Assembly (NCBI RefSeq): GCF_001438845.1
Contig: NZ_JQCL01000080.1
Location: 72,061 to 136,060, forward strand
Direction: 5' to 3'
Length of the DNA: 64,000 bases
DNA from: Lactiplantibacillus xiangfangensis
Lineage (GTDB): Bacteria; Bacillota; Bacilli; Lactobacillales; Lactobacillaceae
Shown: in pieces, positions 63,489 to 64,000 of the stretch
Position numbering within the stretch: the first letter of the stretch is position 1
Layout: every line of letters begins with the position of its first letter
Program-made: the position numbers and the translations under genes
The notes under the pieces: generated by a model
Database searches by the model: none
The model's input: only the letters and a program-made list of their open reading frames with translations
Told to the model about the DNA's origin: nothing

Positions 63489-64000
63489 ATGGCGCATATT
63501 TCTAATCCCCGGTTGGCATTTGCATGGCAACTCGTGATAATGCTAGCATCGGCAATTATTTCTGCCGTCGGACTGAACGAATTTTTAATTCCGGCAAATA
63601 CCTTTAGTGGTGGCGTGAACGGGATTGCTCAGTTACTGTATTCCGTTGGCCAGCCGATGGGGATTCACATCAATACCGGTTGGTACATTCTGATTTTTAA
63701 CATTCCAATTGCGTTATTAGGGTGGTTTAAGCTGGGACACCTGTTCACGATTATGAGCTTCGCTACTGCGTTTCTAACGTCGATGGCCGCGGTCATCGTC
63801 CCCGTGATCAACGTTGCGCATAATGCACTACTCGGGGCATTATTTGGCGGAATCTTAACGGGAATTGGGATCGGAATTACGATGCGTTACGGTTTTTCAA
63901 CTGGTGGTTTCGACATTATTGTGCTGGTGCTAGAACGCGTGACTGGGCGAACGGTCGGTAGTCTGATGTTTATCACCAATTTACTGATCATCGTGATGTC
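63489..64000 (+). CDS. YitT/DUF161-family membrane protein (3' end outside window)
   Basis: The ATG at 63489 after GAAGG opens a frame that runs to the window edge: 170 codons with no stop. The sequence MAHISNPRLAFAWQLVIM, then FLIPANTFSGGVNGIAQLL, NIPIALLGW and YGFSTGGFDIIVLVL is typical of YitT-family integral membrane proteins, several of which are linked to efflux or remain unassigned. At least five hydrophobic helices are visible; the C-terminal soluble DUF2179 domain would be outside. It is divergent from pepD, with a TATAAT at 63446-63451. Confidence 0.85.
   Translation, partial: MAHISNPRLAFAWQLVIMLASAIISAVGLNEFLIPANTFSGGVNGIAQLLYSVGQPMGIHINTGWYILIFNIPIALLGWFKLGHLFTIMSFATAFLTSMAAVIVPVINVAHNALLGALFGGILTGIGIGITMRYGFSTGGFDIIVLVLERVTGRTVGSLMFITNLLIIVM

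Noticed and set aside
1-64000. tRNA and rRNA genes
   Set aside because: No cloverleaf with conserved TTC-loop and acceptor pairing, and no rRNA core sequence, was recognised on either strand.

Overview
The window is a low-to-mid GC Gram-positive chromosome segment whose gene order, lactobacillus-type cell-surface proteins and LPxTxE-like sorting signals point to Lactiplantibacillus (L. plantarum or a close relative). This is inferred from recognisable proteins, not from a database search.

Layout. 1-460: start of an ISL3-type transposase (minus strand) with its hairpin-bearing end. 479-3918: four-gene osmoprotectant ABC importer (opuCABCD). 4080-4424: a small minus-strand gene whose promoter spacer is filled by a LexA/DinR box. 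4614-34648: a long block of conserved plus-strand housekeeping genes: gmk-rpoZ, coaBC-priA-fmt-rsmB-stp-prkC, rsgA-rpe-thiN, rpmB (minus), asp23-like/fakA, recG-plsX-acpP, rnc-smc-ftsY, ylxM-ffh-rpsP-khpA, rimM-trmD-rplS. It covers nucleotide supply, CoA, restart of replication, initiator-tRNA formylation, rRNA modification, Ser/Thr signalling, ribosome maturation, phospholipid entry, chromosome condensation and the SRP pathway.

From 34990 the content turns accessory: a membrane transporter with an M20 amidohydrolase, an SPFH protein, an AT-rich two-gene cassette of unknown function (38567-41765), a three-domain flavin reductase divergent from a LysR regulator, two tandem paralogous BspA/MucBP adhesins, a lipoprotein, an NADP oxidoreductase, a third large adhesin flanked by direct repeats of a glutathione S-transferase 3' end, that transferase, a cinnamoyl-esterase-like hydrolase, a small membrane protein, an orphan DXS, a C69 dipeptidase, and the start of a YitT-family protein cut by the window edge.

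The most striking unexplained signal is a family of about 150-nt intergenic elements, present three times (17064-17219, 29661-29818, 32623-32770). Each is closed by a long terminal helix of quite different sequence and holds three internal hairpins, with compensatory base changes between copies and strongly conserved loops. A further about 160-nt stem-closed region lies next to the first copy (16850-17011). Other leads are the SOS-controlled orphan gene, the unknown two-gene membrane cassette, and the flavoprotein that lacks the usual fumarate-reductase substrate arginine beside a near-consensus CcpA site and a perfect palindrome.
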